Positions 9,420 through 17,278 are shown, counted from the first letter of the stretch. The stretch is DNA of 64,000 bases from DATBGO01 sp036558005 (GCA_036558005.1 DATBGO010000212.1:1-64000), one strand, 5' to 3'. Program-made: numbers and translations. Notes: a model not told the origin generated them from the letters alone.

Positions 9420-9937
9420 CCGGGGCGGTGCCGGGCGTCCAGGGGGATGAGCAGGAAGCGCAGCATGGCGGCCAGGTCGCGCTGCCGGCCCGGGTCCAGG
9501 CCAGCCAGCAGCTGGCGTTCGCTGCGCAGCAGGGCCTGCAGGGCGGCGTCCGCGGCGGCCAGGCCGCGCGGGGTCAGCTCGACCAGCACGCCCCGCTTGT
9601 CCTGCGGGTCGGGCTGGCGGCTGACCAGGCCGGCGCCGGCCAGCCGGTCGATCCGGTTGGTCATGGTGCCGGAGGTGACCAGCGTGGCCCGCAGCAGCGC
9701 GCCGGGGCTCAGCCGGTAGGGAGCGCCCTGCCTGCGCAGCGCGGACAGCACGTCGAACTCCCAGACCTGCAGGCCGTGCGCGGCGAACGCCGCCTGCCGG
9801 GCCCGGTCCAGGTGCCTGGCCAGCCGGGAAACCCGGCTCAGAACCTGCAGCGGCTCGGTATCGAGGTCCGGGCGCTCGGCACGCCAGCCCGCCACCAGGT
9901 CGTCCACCTCGTCGGTTGCCGGGTGTTGCTGCTCCAT
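9416..9937 (-). CDS. tamR: MarR-family regulator, TamR-like
   Basis: 173-residue winged-helix repressor. The wHTH core is visible as LSALRRQGAPYRLSPGALLRATLVTSGTMTNRIDRLAGAGLVSRQ with a DKRGVLVELTPRG wing, after an extended N-terminal helix (PDLDTEPLQVLSRVSRL) typical of the UrtR/PecS subgroup. It is divergent from a trans-aconitate methyltransferase gene. The same pair is known in Streptomyces coelicolor, where TamR represses tam and is released by citrate, trans-aconitate and related ligands. The start chosen is ATG at 9937; a longer reading from 9958 would run into operator 1. The stop overlaps that of the ABC-F gene in a shared CTAG. Confidence 0.85.
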   Translation of the reverse strand: MEQQHPATDEVDDLVAGWRAERPDLDTEPLQVLSRVSRLARHLDRARQAAFAAHGLQVWEFDVLSALRRQGAPYRLSPGALLRATLVTSGTMTNRIDRLAGAGLVSRQPDPQDKRGVLVELTPRGLAAADAALQALLRSERQLLAGLDPGRQRDLAAMLRFLLIPLDARHRPG

Positions 9938-9952
9938 GCCCCGCAGCATATC

Positions 9953-10004
9953 TCTTGACATCGAGACTTCACGGCTAGTAGGAAAGAGTATCTCGATATC
10001 GAGA
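9953..10004. promoter_or_regulatory. Two TamR-type operators between tamR and tam
   Basis: A perfect 14-base palindrome, TCTCGATATCGAGA, lies at 9991-10004. A second copy with two mismatches, TCTTGACATCGAGA, lies at 9953-9966. They are centred 38 bases apart in the divergent promoter region, one close to each start codon. This is the layout expected for a MarR-family repressor that controls both its own gene and the divergent one. Binding is inferred, not shown. Confidence 0.75.
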
Positions 10005-10022
10005 AAGATTGGGGGACCGCAG

Positions 10023-10802
10023 ATGTGGGACCCTGGCCAGTACCGGCGGTTCGCTGACGAGCGGTCCCGGCCGTTCGCCGACCTGCTCAGCCGGGTGAAA
10101 GCCGAGGATCCCGCGCTGGTGGCGGACATCGGGTGCGGGCCTGGCGAGCTGACCGCCTCGCTCTCGCAGCGCTGGCCGGGCGCGCAGGTGCTGGGGCTGG
10201 ACAGCTCACCGGAGATGATCGCCGCGGCGCAGGCGCTGCCGGCCGCGGCCGGGACGGGATCCCGGCTCAGCTTCACGCTCGCCGATGCGGGCGATTGGCA
10301 GCCGGACCGGCCTGCGGATGTGATCGTCTCGAACGCGGTGCTGCAGTGGATACCCGGCCACCTGGAGGTGCTGGCCCGCTGGGCCGGTTTCCTGGCCCCG
10401 GGCGGCACGCTGGCCATCCAGGTGCCGGCCAACTACGACCAGCCCAGTCACGCCATCCTGCGGGAACTGGCCGGCTCGCCGGCCTGGCGGCCGCTGCTGG
10501 CCCGCGTGCAGCTGAACCGCCAGGCCGCTGACCCGGCGGAGTACCTGGACCTGCTCGCGCGGGCTGGCTGCGCGGTCGACGCGTGGGAGACGACCTACCT
10601 GCACGTGCTGCCCGGCGCCGACCCGGTGCTCGACTGGTACCGGGGTACCGGACTGCGCCCGGTGCTGGCCGCGCTCGCGGCCAGGCAGGCAGCGGACTTC
10701 ACCGCCGCCTACGGGGCCAGGCTGCGCGAGGCGTACCCGGCGGCGCCCTACGGCACCGTGCTGCCGTTCCGGCGGGTCTTCGCCGTCGCGGTGCGGAGCT
10801 AG
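10023..10802 (+). CDS. tam: Trans-aconitate 2-methyltransferase
   Basis: 259-residue class I SAM methyltransferase that esterifies trans-aconitate, a spontaneous by-product of cis-aconitate that inhibits aconitase. N-terminus WDPGQYRRFADERSRPFADLL is the Tam signature. SAM motif VADIGCGPGELTASL near 35-49, GLDSSPEM near 61 and the catalytic-side VSNAVLQWIPGH near 100-111 follow. ATG at 10023 has GGGGGACCG upstream. Regulation by the divergent TamR through the two palindromes is likely; in S. coelicolor this system responds to citrate-cycle imbalance under oxidative stress. Confidence 0.92.
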   Translation: MWDPGQYRRFADERSRPFADLLSRVKAEDPALVADIGCGPGELTASLSQRWPGAQVLGLDSSPEMIAAAQALPAAAGTGSRLSFTLADAGDWQPDRPADVIVSNAVLQWIPGHLEVLARWAGFLAPGGTLAIQVPANYDQPSHAILRELAGSPAWRPLLARVQLNRQAADPAEYLDLLARAGCAVDAWETTYLHVLPGADPVLDWYRGTGLRPVLAALAARQAADFTAAYGARLREAYPAAPYGTVLPFRRVFAVAVRS

Positions 10803-10816
10803 CCCGAACGCCTGCC

Positions 10817-10951
10817 ATGACAGCTTCCAGGCGTCGCGGGGGCTGGGACAGGACCCGCGTGGCCGGTGATGTGTACGTGCGCACGCCCGCCGAAGGAGAG
10901 AAGCCGCCCAGCTGGTGGAGCTGGCTCCGTCCCAGGCGAACGCGGCGCTAG
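10817..10951 (+). CDS. Possible 44-residue basic protein
   Basis: Short reading frame 14 bases after tam: MTASRRRGGWDRTRVAGDVY, then VRTPAEGEKPPSWWSWLRPR and a basic end. It is rich in Arg and Trp with no recognisable domain. No strong ribosome site precedes the ATG, although tam is close enough for reinitiation. Its TAG stop shares a CTAG with the convergent TetR gene. It may be real or chance; I do not recognise it. Confidence 0.3.
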   Translation: MTASRRRGGWDRTRVAGDVYVRTPAEGEKPPSWWSWLRPRRTRR

Positions 10952-11586
10952 CGGGCCTGGGCCGCTTCGTTCATCTCGCTCAGGATGCGTGCTGCCTCGG
11001 GCGAGAGGCCCGGCTTGTGGTCTAGCTGGGACAGCCCGTTCCAGGCCAGGTTCACCAGGTGCGCGGCCACCTCCTCGAGCTTGGGCTTGCGCGCGTCCAG
11101 CCACCACTGCCCGGTGAAGGCCACCATGCCCACCAGCATCTGCGCGTACATGGGCGCGAGCTTCGGGTCATAGCCCCTGGCCTTGAGCACGTCACCCAGG
11201 ATGTACTCGACCTGGCTGGCGATGTCGCTGATCAGGCTGGCGAACGTGCCTGAGCCCGAGGTCGGGTTGGAGTCACGGACCAGGATCCGGAAACCGTCGG
11301 CGTTGTCCTGGATATAGCGCAGCAGGACGACGGCGGCCACCTCGAATTTCTCCATGGTGTCCTCGCCTTCGAGCAGGCGGGTCGCCATCGAGATGAAACG
11401 CTCCACTTCGCGGTCCACGACGACCGCGTACAGCCCCTCCTTGCCGCCGAAATGCTCGTAGACCACTGGCTTGGAGACGCCCGCCTGCGCGGCTATCTCC
11501 TCGATCGAGGTGCCATCCAAGCCGCGCTCGGCGAACAGCCGGCGGCCAATATCAAGCAGCTGCGCCCGGCGTTCCGTCCCTGTCAT
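10948..11586 (-). CDS. TetR-family regulator paired with the desaturase
   Basis: 212-residue regulator. The N-terminal HTH is canonical: RAQLLDIGRRLFAERGLDGTSIEEIAAQAGVSKPVVYEHFGGKEGLYAVVVDRE (positions about 5-58). The rest is an all-helical ligand domain. It lies 64 bases downstream of the acyl-CoA desaturase on the same strand, as in other actinobacteria where such regulators sense acyl-CoA and repress the desaturase. The start is taken as ATG 11586, right before the HTH; an in-frame ATG at 11658, overlapping the desaturase stop, would add 24 residues. The likely operator is the CCGTAG element at 12779-12799. Confidence 0.85.
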   Translation of the reverse strand: MTGTERRAQLLDIGRRLFAERGLDGTSIEEIAAQAGVSKPVVYEHFGGKEGLYAVVVDREVERFISMATRLLEGEDTMEKFEVAAVVLLRYIQDNADGFRILVRDSNPTSGSGTFASLISDIASQVEYILGDVLKARGYDPKLAPMYAQMLVGMVAFTGQWWLDARKPKLEEVAAHLVNLAWNGLSQLDHKPGLSPEAARILSEMNEAAQAR

Positions 11587-11650
11587 TCTTCTGCGACCTG
11601 AGCCGTGCGGTTGGCTTGCCACTACTCCATCATGTCGGTCTGCGGCCCGC

Positions 11651-12685
11651 TCAGCCAATCAGTTCCCGGCGGGCGCGCCTGGTCATGCCGCCCAGCTTCC
11701 TGGACCGGCCCACCTGCTTACCGGTCAGCCTGGTCTCGTCGGGCCAGCGTACGTCGTATACCCAGCCCAGCCTCTCGGCCGCCCAGATCACCCGCGCCGC
11801 GGTGTCGACCTGGCCCTTCAGCACGCCGTGGCGTGCACACGTCGGGTCGGCGTGATGCAGGTTGTGCCAGGACTCGCCGAACGACAGGATCGCCAGCCAG
11901 GCGACGTTCCTTGACTTGTCCCTGACCTCGAAGTTCTCCGCGCCGAAGGTGTGGCAGATGGAGTTGATCGACCAGGTCACGTGGTGCAGGAACGAGATCC
12001 GGACCAGGCCGGCCCAGAAGAAGGCAAGCACGGCGCCCTGCCACGACCAGGTCCACAGGCCGCCGATCAGCGCCGGGAGCAGCAGCGAGGCGGCGACCAG
12101 CGGCCCGAACAGCCCCGACACCCGGCGGATATCGGAGTCGGCGAGCCAGTCCGGGCAGTACTTGCGCCTGGAGGTCCTGGTGGCGTCGAACATCCACCCC
12201 ATATGCGCGAAGAGCAGGCCCTTGGTCAGGGCTTTCCAGTCATCGCCGAACCGCCACGGGGAGTGCGGATCGCCTTCCTTGTCGCTGTACTTGTGATGCC
12301 GGCGATGGTCGGCGACCCAGTTCAGCAGCGGCCCCTCGACAGCCATCGACCCGGCGATCCCGAGAGCGATCTTGAACCCGCGCCTGGCCTTGAACGAGCC
12401 GTGGGTGAAGTAGCGGTGGAAACCCACGCTGATGCCGAGGCCGGACACGTAGTAGAAGATCACCGCGAGCACGACGTCCAGCCAGCTGATCAGCCCGCGC
12501 TGCCAGGCGAGCGGGATGGCGGCGACCAGGGCGAGCATCGGCACCCCGACGAACACGCCGATCAGGATGCGTTGTCCCAGCTTGAAACCGTTGGCCTCGA
12601 AATCGGAGCGGCCCCTGGCCGGCCCGGAAGCCGGGGCGGGAGCGACCACGCTGCTGCGCGGCGTGGCGTCTGCGGTTGTTGTCAT
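11651..12685 (-). CDS. Membrane acyl-CoA desaturase (delta-9 type)
   Basis: 344-residue integral membrane di-iron desaturase that introduces a cis double bond into acyl-CoA to adjust membrane fluidity. The three histidine boxes are complete: HRYFTH (about residue 94), HRRHHKYSD (about 131) and ESWHNLHH (about 271). Hydrophobic spans flank box 1 (about 42-90) and sit at about 190-225. The ATG at 12685 follows a GAGGATCGCC ribosome site. It is co-oriented with the TetR gene downstream. An electron donor (ferredoxin or Rv3230c-like reductase) is not encoded nearby. Confidence 0.92.
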   Translation of the reverse strand: MTTTADATPRSSVVAPAPASGPARGRSDFEANGFKLGQRILIGVFVGVPMLALVAAIPLAWQRGLISWLDVVLAVIFYYVSGLGISVGFHRYFTHGSFKARRGFKIALGIAGSMAVEGPLLNWVADHRRHHKYSDKEGDPHSPWRFGDDWKALTKGLLFAHMGWMFDATRTSRRKYCPDWLADSDIRRVSGLFGPLVAASLLLPALIGGLWTWSWQGAVLAFFWAGLVRISFLHHVTWSINSICHTFGAENFEVRDKSRNVAWLAILSFGESWHNLHHADPTCARHGVLKGQVDTAARVIWAAERLGWVYDVRWPDETRLTGKQVGRSRKLGGMTRRARRELIG

Positions 12686-12778
12686 GGCGATCCTCGCTCG
12701 GCATCGGGGTCAGCCACTGCAGATGTTGAGCGCTCCACATTTGCCGAGGTCATGGGCGATGTAGATACGCTTACGTAA

Positions 12779-12799
12779 CCGTAGGCTACGGCACCGTAG
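12779..12799. promoter_or_regulatory. Three alternating half-sites, probable desaturase/TetR operator
   Basis: CCGTAG, CTACGG and CCGTAG follow each other with spacers of one and two bases, making two overlapping inverted repeats about 95 bases upstream of the desaturase start. A separate TTACGTAA palindrome lies just to the left at 12771-12778. Its place in front of a TetR-controlled gene makes it the best candidate operator; this is inference. Confidence 0.6.
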
Positions 12800-12969
12800 G
12801 TTGCGCAAGTAGCCGGGCAATATTTCACAGAGTCTTCACGTCCCGGCGGCTGTGCGAACATCCGGGGGCACTACCCGCGAGCAGCATGGTTATCCGCGGT
12901 GCTCGGGTGGGTGGCGACGCGGGCCAATGCCTGCGGTATCGCGGGCTCGGTAAAGTATGGGGGTCGCCT

Positions 12970-13041
12970 TCCCGGGTCGTCTAATCGGCAGGACTAGGGC
13001 CTTTGGAGCCCTGAACCGAGGTTCGAATCCTCGCCCGGGAG
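12970..13041 (+). tRNA. tRNA-Gln (anticodon TTG)
   Basis: A complete cloverleaf can be drawn in 72 bases. The acceptor stem is TCCCGGG/CCCGGGA, the D-arm GTCT/GGAC, the anticodon stem AGGGC/GCCCT with loop CTTTGGA (anticodon TTG, reading CAA), and the T-arm CGAGG-TTCGAAT-CCTCG. The discriminator is G and CCA is not encoded. No integrase gene or duplicated 3' end is seen nearby, so it is not evidently used as an attachment site. Confidence 0.96.
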
Positions 13042-13055
13042 CAGCCAGGGACCCA

Positions 13056-14270
13056 TCACGGCGACTCGCCGGCGGCGGCAGGCCAGTCCAGCAGCCTGGC
13101 GCCGGTCACCGCGACGTGCAGCGCCAGTTGCTGCCCGGGGTCCGCCGGGTCCTTGCCGGTCAGCGCCCTGATCCTGGCCAGCCGGTAGGTGACCGCCCGC
13201 ACCGACAGGTGCAGCTGCCTCGCGGCCGCCGCGGCGATCCGGCCGGAGGAGAAATACGCCTCGAGGGTGGCCAGCAGCGGCGCGGCACCGCCGCGGGCGT
13301 TCCGCAACGGGCCGAGCATGGCCTCCACCAGGTCGGCCATCGCCGCGCGATCTCGGAACAGGACCTGGTAGACGAGCAGGCCGGCGGCGTCCGCGACCGG
13401 GTCGGCCAGCCGGAGCCGCCCGGCCACGGCCAGCGCGTCGCTGGCCTCCTCGTAGGACCGCAGCACGCCGCCGGGCCCGGGGTAGGCGCGCCCGATCGCG
13501 ATCCGCCAGGGCCGTTCCCCTGGCCCGGCCGGGTCACGGGCGCTGAGCGAGCGGGCCAGCGCGGCGGCCACCCGGCGGCCTTCGTCTCCCTCGGGCGCGC
13601 CGGTGATGGCAACCAGCTGCCCGCCGCGGGTCGCGGTCAGGGTGGGCGCCGGGTCAGCCGCGACGGCCACCACCCGCTCGGCGTCCGGATCCAGTGGCAG
13701 GACCCGGCCGCCGGGGGCCTGGCCGGCCGCCAGCACCACCTGCTGCGGCCCGGCCAGCCGCAGCCCGAGCCGCTCTCCCCGGACGACCAGGCTGGCCAGC
13801 CCGCCGCGCCCGGTGAGCAGGTCCTCGACGAACTCCAGCCGCTCCGCCTCCTGGCGGCGCGCGATGGACAGCCGCGCCCGCTCGAAGCCCTCGGCGGCCG
13901 CGGCCACCGCGTCGTCGGCGCCGCGCAGCACCGCGAGCCCGGCGGCGCGCAGCGCGGCAACCGAAGCCGACGGCCCGGGCAGTTCCCGCCACAGCCGCCA
14001 GGTCGCCGACAGGTACAGGTCGACCAGGCCGCGCAGCGCCACCCCGCCTTCGGCCGCCCGGGCCCCGGCCTCCCGGTACCGGGCCAGCTGCGCGGCCGGC
14101 AGCCTGCGGCCGGTCCTGGCCGCGTCGAGCACCGCCTCAAGGTAGTCGCCGAGCAGGTCGGCTGGCACGTCGCCGGCTTCCCGGCTGGCCGCCCTGGTGA
14201 TGGCGGGCAGGTCCAGCGGGCTGCGGCCCCGGGCTGCGGCCACGGGAATCTCCCCCGTCTCGGCGGACAT
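13056..14270 (-). CDS. PucR/CdaR-family transcriptional regulator
   Basis: 404-residue regulator. The C-terminal PucR helix-turn-helix is clear: LLATLEAYFSSGRIAAAAARQLHLSVRAVTYRLARIRALTGKDPADPGQQLALHVAV (about 330-390). The middle has a GGDEF-like degenerate region (RIAIGRAYPGPGGVLRSYEEASDAL, about 255-280), as in CdaR-type regulators. The N-terminal 150 residues are helical and Ala/Arg-rich, with no known sensor domain. Its 3' end is 14 bases from the tRNA-Gln 3' end. The target is unknown; a palindrome immediately upstream suggests autoregulation. Confidence 0.85.
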   Translation of the reverse strand: MSAETGEIPVAAARGRSPLDLPAITRAASREAGDVPADLLGDYLEAVLDAARTGRRLPAAQLARYREAGARAAEGGVALRGLVDLYLSATWRLWRELPGPSASVAALRAAGLAVLRGADDAVAAAAEGFERARLSIARRQEAERLEFVEDLLTGRGGLASLVVRGERLGLRLAGPQQVVLAAGQAPGGRVLPLDPDAERVVAVAADPAPTLTATRGGQLVAITGAPEGDEGRRVAAALARSLSARDPAGPGERPWRIAIGRAYPGPGGVLRSYEEASDALAVAGRLRLADPVADAAGLLVYQVLFRDRAAMADLVEAMLGPLRNARGGAAPLLATLEAYFSSGRIAAAAARQLHLSVRAVTYRLARIRALTGKDPADPGQQLALHVAVTGARLLDWPAAAGESP

Positions 14271-14688
14271 GACGATGAGCTGAACCCGGCAACATTGCCG
14301 GATTCCGGCAACATAACAGTGATCATTTTAACCGGGCCGCGCTACTGAGACATAGACCGCGGCAAGCAAGAGTGGACTCAGCGCACATACCGGCTAGCGG
14401 CCGCGCCGGGGGCAGCGGCCAGCGGGCAGGGTCGTCCGAGCGCCACGAGGGGCGCGCCCGGCCGATCCGCCCGCCCGGCGGGCGCCGGGTCGCTGGCGGG
14501 GGTCCGCCGGGCTGGCCCCGCGGTGCCGGGCCGGGCCCGCCCGGTGCTTCTCGCCATATCGGCTATGCCAGCATGGGCCTCGCGGACAGGCCTGTATCCT
14601 GCGGAAGTCGATAGCCTGATCTGGAGAGCCTGACCGGCGGGGGACGGCCCCGCACGGTGCCTGCACCGATACCGAGGAGCCGAGCCGA
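14271..14688. other. Gene-free interval between the PucR regulator and glmU
   Basis: 418 bases. The left end holds the repeats described at 14286-14314. The middle (about 14390-14560) is extremely G+C-rich with several possible stem-loops but no convincing gene. Near the right end, TATCCT at about 14595 is a possible glmU -10 element, and GAGGAG about 10 bases before the GTG is its ribosome site. No conserved riboswitch was recognised. Confidence 0.5.
14286..14314. promoter_or_regulatory. Inverted plus direct repeat upstream of the PucR-type gene
   Basis: CCGGCAA-CA-TTGCCGG at 14286-14301 is a perfect 7+7 inverted repeat. Its first ten bases, CCGGCAACAT, recur at 14305-14314, giving a direct repeat with a 19-base period (about two helical turns). 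The element ends 15 bases upstream of the regulator's start codon, the position expected for an autoregulatory operator. Confidence 0.6.
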
Positions 14689-15846
14689 GTGAGTGCGAGC
14701 GGTCCGGCCGCCGTCATCATCCTTGCGGCGGGCGAGGGCACCCGGATGAAGACCGCCACACCGAAGGTGCTGCACACGGTCTGCGGGCGGACGATGCTCG
14801 GTCATGTGGTGGCGGCCGCCAGGGAACTGGGCCCGCAGCGGCTCATCGTGGTCGCCGGGCACCGCCGCAGCCAGGTCGGCGCGCACCTGGCCGAGCACGC
14901 GCCTGAGGCGGAAATCGTCATCCAGGAGCGGCAGGGCGGCACCGGCCATGCCGTCCGCACGGTGATCGAGGCGGCCGGGCTGATCCACGGGACCGTCGTG
15001 GTCACCTACGCCGACACCCCGCTGCTGCGCGGCGCCACGCTAACCGAGCTGGTCCGGGCCCACCACGCGCAGGGCGCGGCGGTGACCGCGCTGACCGCCA
15101 GGCTCACCGACCCGGCCGGCTACGGCCGGATCGTCAGGGACGCCGAGGGCCAGTTCGCGGCGATCGTCGAGCAGGCCGACGCGACACCCGGGCAGCAGGC
15201 GATCGACGAGATCAACTCGGGCATGTACGCGTTCGACGGCGAACTGCTCGCCGACGCGGTCAAGCGGGTTGCGACCAATAACGCCAAAGGCGAGGAGTAT
15301 CTCACCGACGTGGCCGGCATCCTGCGCGGCGAGGGATACTCGGTGGCAACCGTTCAGTGCCAGGACCCCGACGAGGTACTCGGCGTCAACGACCAGGCCC
15401 AGCTGGCCTGGGCCCGGCGGGTGCTGAACGAGCGGCTGCTCGCATCGTGGATGCGGGCCGGGGTGACGATCGTGGACCCGGCCAGTACCTGGGTCGACGT
15501 GGATGTGCGGCTGGAACCCGGTGCCCAGATCAGCCCGGGTACCCAGCTGGAGGGGAGTACCGCTGTCGCGGCCGGCGCGCGGGTCGGTCCCGGCTGCCTG
15601 CTGCGGGACACCGCGGTCGCCGAGGGGGCCAGCGTGGTCCAGTCGGTATGCGAGTCAGCCGAAGTGGGCGCGGGCGCGAGCGTCGGGCCGTTCGCGCACC
15701 TGGCCGCGGGGACGAAGCTGGCACCAGGGGCGCGGGCGCCAGGTGAGCAGGGCGCACCGGGCGGTGCCGTTCCTGGCGCTGGCGGCGGGGCCGGAACCGG
15801 GGGAACGCGCGCCGGGACGCGGCGCAAGGGAAGGCAGAACCCGTGA
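14689..15846 (+). CDS. glmU: GlmU with intact uridyltransferase but truncated acetyltransferase domain
   Basis: 385 residues against about 450-490 for normal GlmU. The N-terminal UDP-GlcNAc pyrophosphorylase domain is complete: ILAAGEGTRMKT near 8-19, QGGTGHAV near 82, YADTPLL near 104, and GYGRIVRD and EINSGMYAF further on. The left-handed beta-helix begins near 255 but stops after about five coils at PFAHLAAGTKLAPG (about 334-347). The remainder is a Gly/Ala/Pro/Arg tail of about 38 residues. The Arg of the E. coli FARLRPG motif (R333) is Ala here, and all later acetyltransferase residues are absent. None of the other frames continues the helix. UTP-dependent activation of GlcNAc-1-P should still work; acetylation of GlcN-1-P should not. 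The stop overlaps the prs GTG. Confidence 0.88.
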   Translation: MSASGPAAVIILAAGEGTRMKTATPKVLHTVCGRTMLGHVVAAARELGPQRLIVVAGHRRSQVGAHLAEHAPEAEIVIQERQGGTGHAVRTVIEAAGLIHGTVVVTYADTPLLRGATLTELVRAHHAQGAAVTALTARLTDPAGYGRIVRDAEGQFAAIVEQADATPGQQAIDEINSGMYAFDGELLADAVKRVATNNAKGEEYLTDVAGILRGEGYSVATVQCQDPDEVLGVNDQAQLAWARRVLNERLLASWMRAGVTIVDPASTWVDVDVRLEPGAQISPGTQLEGSTAVAAGARVGPGCLLRDTAVAEGASVVQSVCESAEVGAGASVGPFAHLAAGTKLAPGARAPGEQGAPGGAVPGAGGGAGTGGTRAGTRRKGRQNP

Positions 15847-16820
15847 CTGGAATCACCACGACGAGCGAGAAGAAGCTGCTGCTGTTCTCCGGCCGTGCCC
15901 ATCCCGGGCTGACTGGCGAGATAGCGGGAAACCTCGGCATCGAGCCGACCCCGACGACGCTGTCCGACTTCCCCAACGGGGAGATCTTCGTCCGGTTCCT
16001 CGAATCGGTGCGCGGCTGCGACGCCTTCGTCCTGCAGAGTCACACCGCGCCGATCAACAAGTGGATCATGGAGCAGCTGATCATGGTCGACGCGCTGAAG
16101 CGCGCGTCGGCGAAGCGGATCACGGTGGTGGTCCCGTTCTTCGGCTATGCCCGCCAGGACAAGAAGAGCCGTGGCCGCGAGCCGGTCTCGGCCCGGCTGA
16201 TGGCTGACCTGTTTGAGACCGCGGGCGCGGACCGGCTGATGGCCGTGGACCTGCACACCGCGCAGATCCAGGGATTCTTCGACGGGCCGGTCGATCACCT
16301 GTTCGCGCTGCCGATCCTGGCCTCCTACGTCGAGGCCAGGCTGGAGATGTCGCAAGTCACCGTCGTCGCGCCGGACGCGGGCCGGGTCCGGGTCTGTGAA
16401 CGGTGGACCGACCGGCTCGGCTGCCCGCTGGCCATCATCCACAAGCGCCGCGACCCGGACGCCAGCAACAAGGTGAAAGTGCTGGAAGTCGTCGGCCAGG
16501 TGGCCGGGCGCACCTGCATCGTCGTCGATGACATGATCGACACCGGTTCCACCATCGTGAATGCCGCCGAGGCGCTATTCGAGCAGGGCGCCAGTCAGGT
16601 CATCGTCACGGCCACCCACGGGGTGCTGTCCGGCCCGGCCGTGGACGCGCTGAAGAATTCCCGGATCAGCGAAGTCATCGTGACCAACACGCTGCCGATC
16701 CCGGACGAGAAAAGATTCGACAAGCTGACCGTGCTGTCCATCGCGCCGCTGATCGCCAAGGCGATCACGGAGGTGTTCAGCGACGGCTCGGTGACCAGCC
16801 TCTTCGACGGCCAGAGCTGA
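15843..16820 (+). CDS. prs: Ribose-phosphate pyrophosphokinase (PRPP synthetase)
   Basis: 325-residue enzyme that makes PRPP from ribose-5-phosphate and ATP for nucleotide, His and Trp synthesis. Motifs: DFPNGEIFVRF near 41-51, the flexible ATP loop FFGYARQDKKSRGREPVSARL near 100-120, VDLHTAQIQGFFD near 137 and the PRPP loop CIVVDDMIDTGSTI near 225-238. It begins with GTG in a four-base overlap with glmU; the glmU-prs pair is conserved in Gram-positive bacteria. A strong stem-loop follows eight bases after the stop. Confidence 0.96.
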   Translation: MTGITTTSEKKLLLFSGRAHPGLTGEIAGNLGIEPTPTTLSDFPNGEIFVRFLESVRGCDAFVLQSHTAPINKWIMEQLIMVDALKRASAKRITVVVPFFGYARQDKKSRGREPVSARLMADLFETAGADRLMAVDLHTAQIQGFFDGPVDHLFALPILASYVEARLEMSQVTVVAPDAGRVRVCERWTDRLGCPLAIIHKRRDPDASNKVKVLEVVGQVAGRTCIVVDDMIDTGSTIVNAAEALFEQGASQVIVTATHGVLSGPAVDALKNSRISEVIVTNTLPIPDEKRFDKLTVLSIAPLIAKAITEVFSDGSVTSLFDGQS

Positions 16821-16827
16821 AGACAAC

Positions 16828-16919
16828 GGTGACCGCTGCCTCCGCCCCCCAATTGCGACGGAGAGCAGCGGCCACCAGCTCAGATGTCCCGCGGACTGCG
16901 CCCCCGCTAGGCGGTCCGC
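16828..16919 (+). terminator. Two tandem stem-loops after prs
   Basis: Hairpin 1 (16828-16876) pairs GGTG-CCGCTGC-TCCG with CGGA-GCAGCGG-CACC, with one-base bulges and a C-rich loop. Hairpin 2 (16891-16919) pairs GCGGACTGC with GCGGTCCGC around an 11-base loop, with one G-T pair. Neither has a U-tract, which is common for actinobacterial terminators. The bases from 16920 to about 17220 show no gene that I can support; AT-richer patches near 17105-17200 probably hold the promoter of the next gene. Confidence 0.65.
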
Positions 16920-17224
16920 CGCCGGACGCTCCTGCGCTCGGTGCTGCCGGCAGCCCGGCTGGCCTGCTGCCTTAGGAGCCCAGCCGAGCTGACTGATGCA
17001 AGACTGCCGCTGCGGCGTTGCGTGCCGGTTGAGTGTCGATTGCGCCGCCGCGCAATAGCTGACGCGGCTGTAGCGGCGGCCGCGGGCAGATAGCCGGGAG
17101 ACTTCATTTCTGCGTGACGGCCCGGTCACCGGCAAGCATCCTGGCCGGCGGTTGCGCGCCGATTGAGTGATAATGTACTGACTTCATTTCCCGCTCATTT
17201 GAGGTGGCAGGGGACTCGCGCGCA

Positions 17225-17278
17225 ATGGTGGACCTGCTCGTGAAGGCCGGTCCGGCGACCCGGAAGAGGGCGCTCTAG
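17225..17278 (+). CDS. Possible 17-residue leader peptide of the AfsR-like gene
   Basis: ATG at 17225 opens MVDLLVKAGPATRKRAL, and its TAG stop shares its last G with the GTG start of the AfsR-like gene (TAGTG). Such an overlap would couple the two reading frames. The ribosome site is weak (AGGGG about 13 bases upstream). The arrangement may be coincidental. Confidence 0.25.
   Translation: MVDLLVKAGPATRKRAL

Noticed and set aside
12970..13041. tRNA-Gln as an integration site for a mobile element
   Set aside because: No integrase, no direct repeat of the tRNA 3' end and no change in base composition on either side.
14372..14614. 80-codon frame before glmU
   Set aside because: No ribosome site, low-complexity translation and no similarity; the interval reads as promoter and spacer sequence.
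16575..17135. Leftward 186-codon frame across the end of prs
   Set aside because: Mostly antisense to prs and the terminator hairpins, with no domain.
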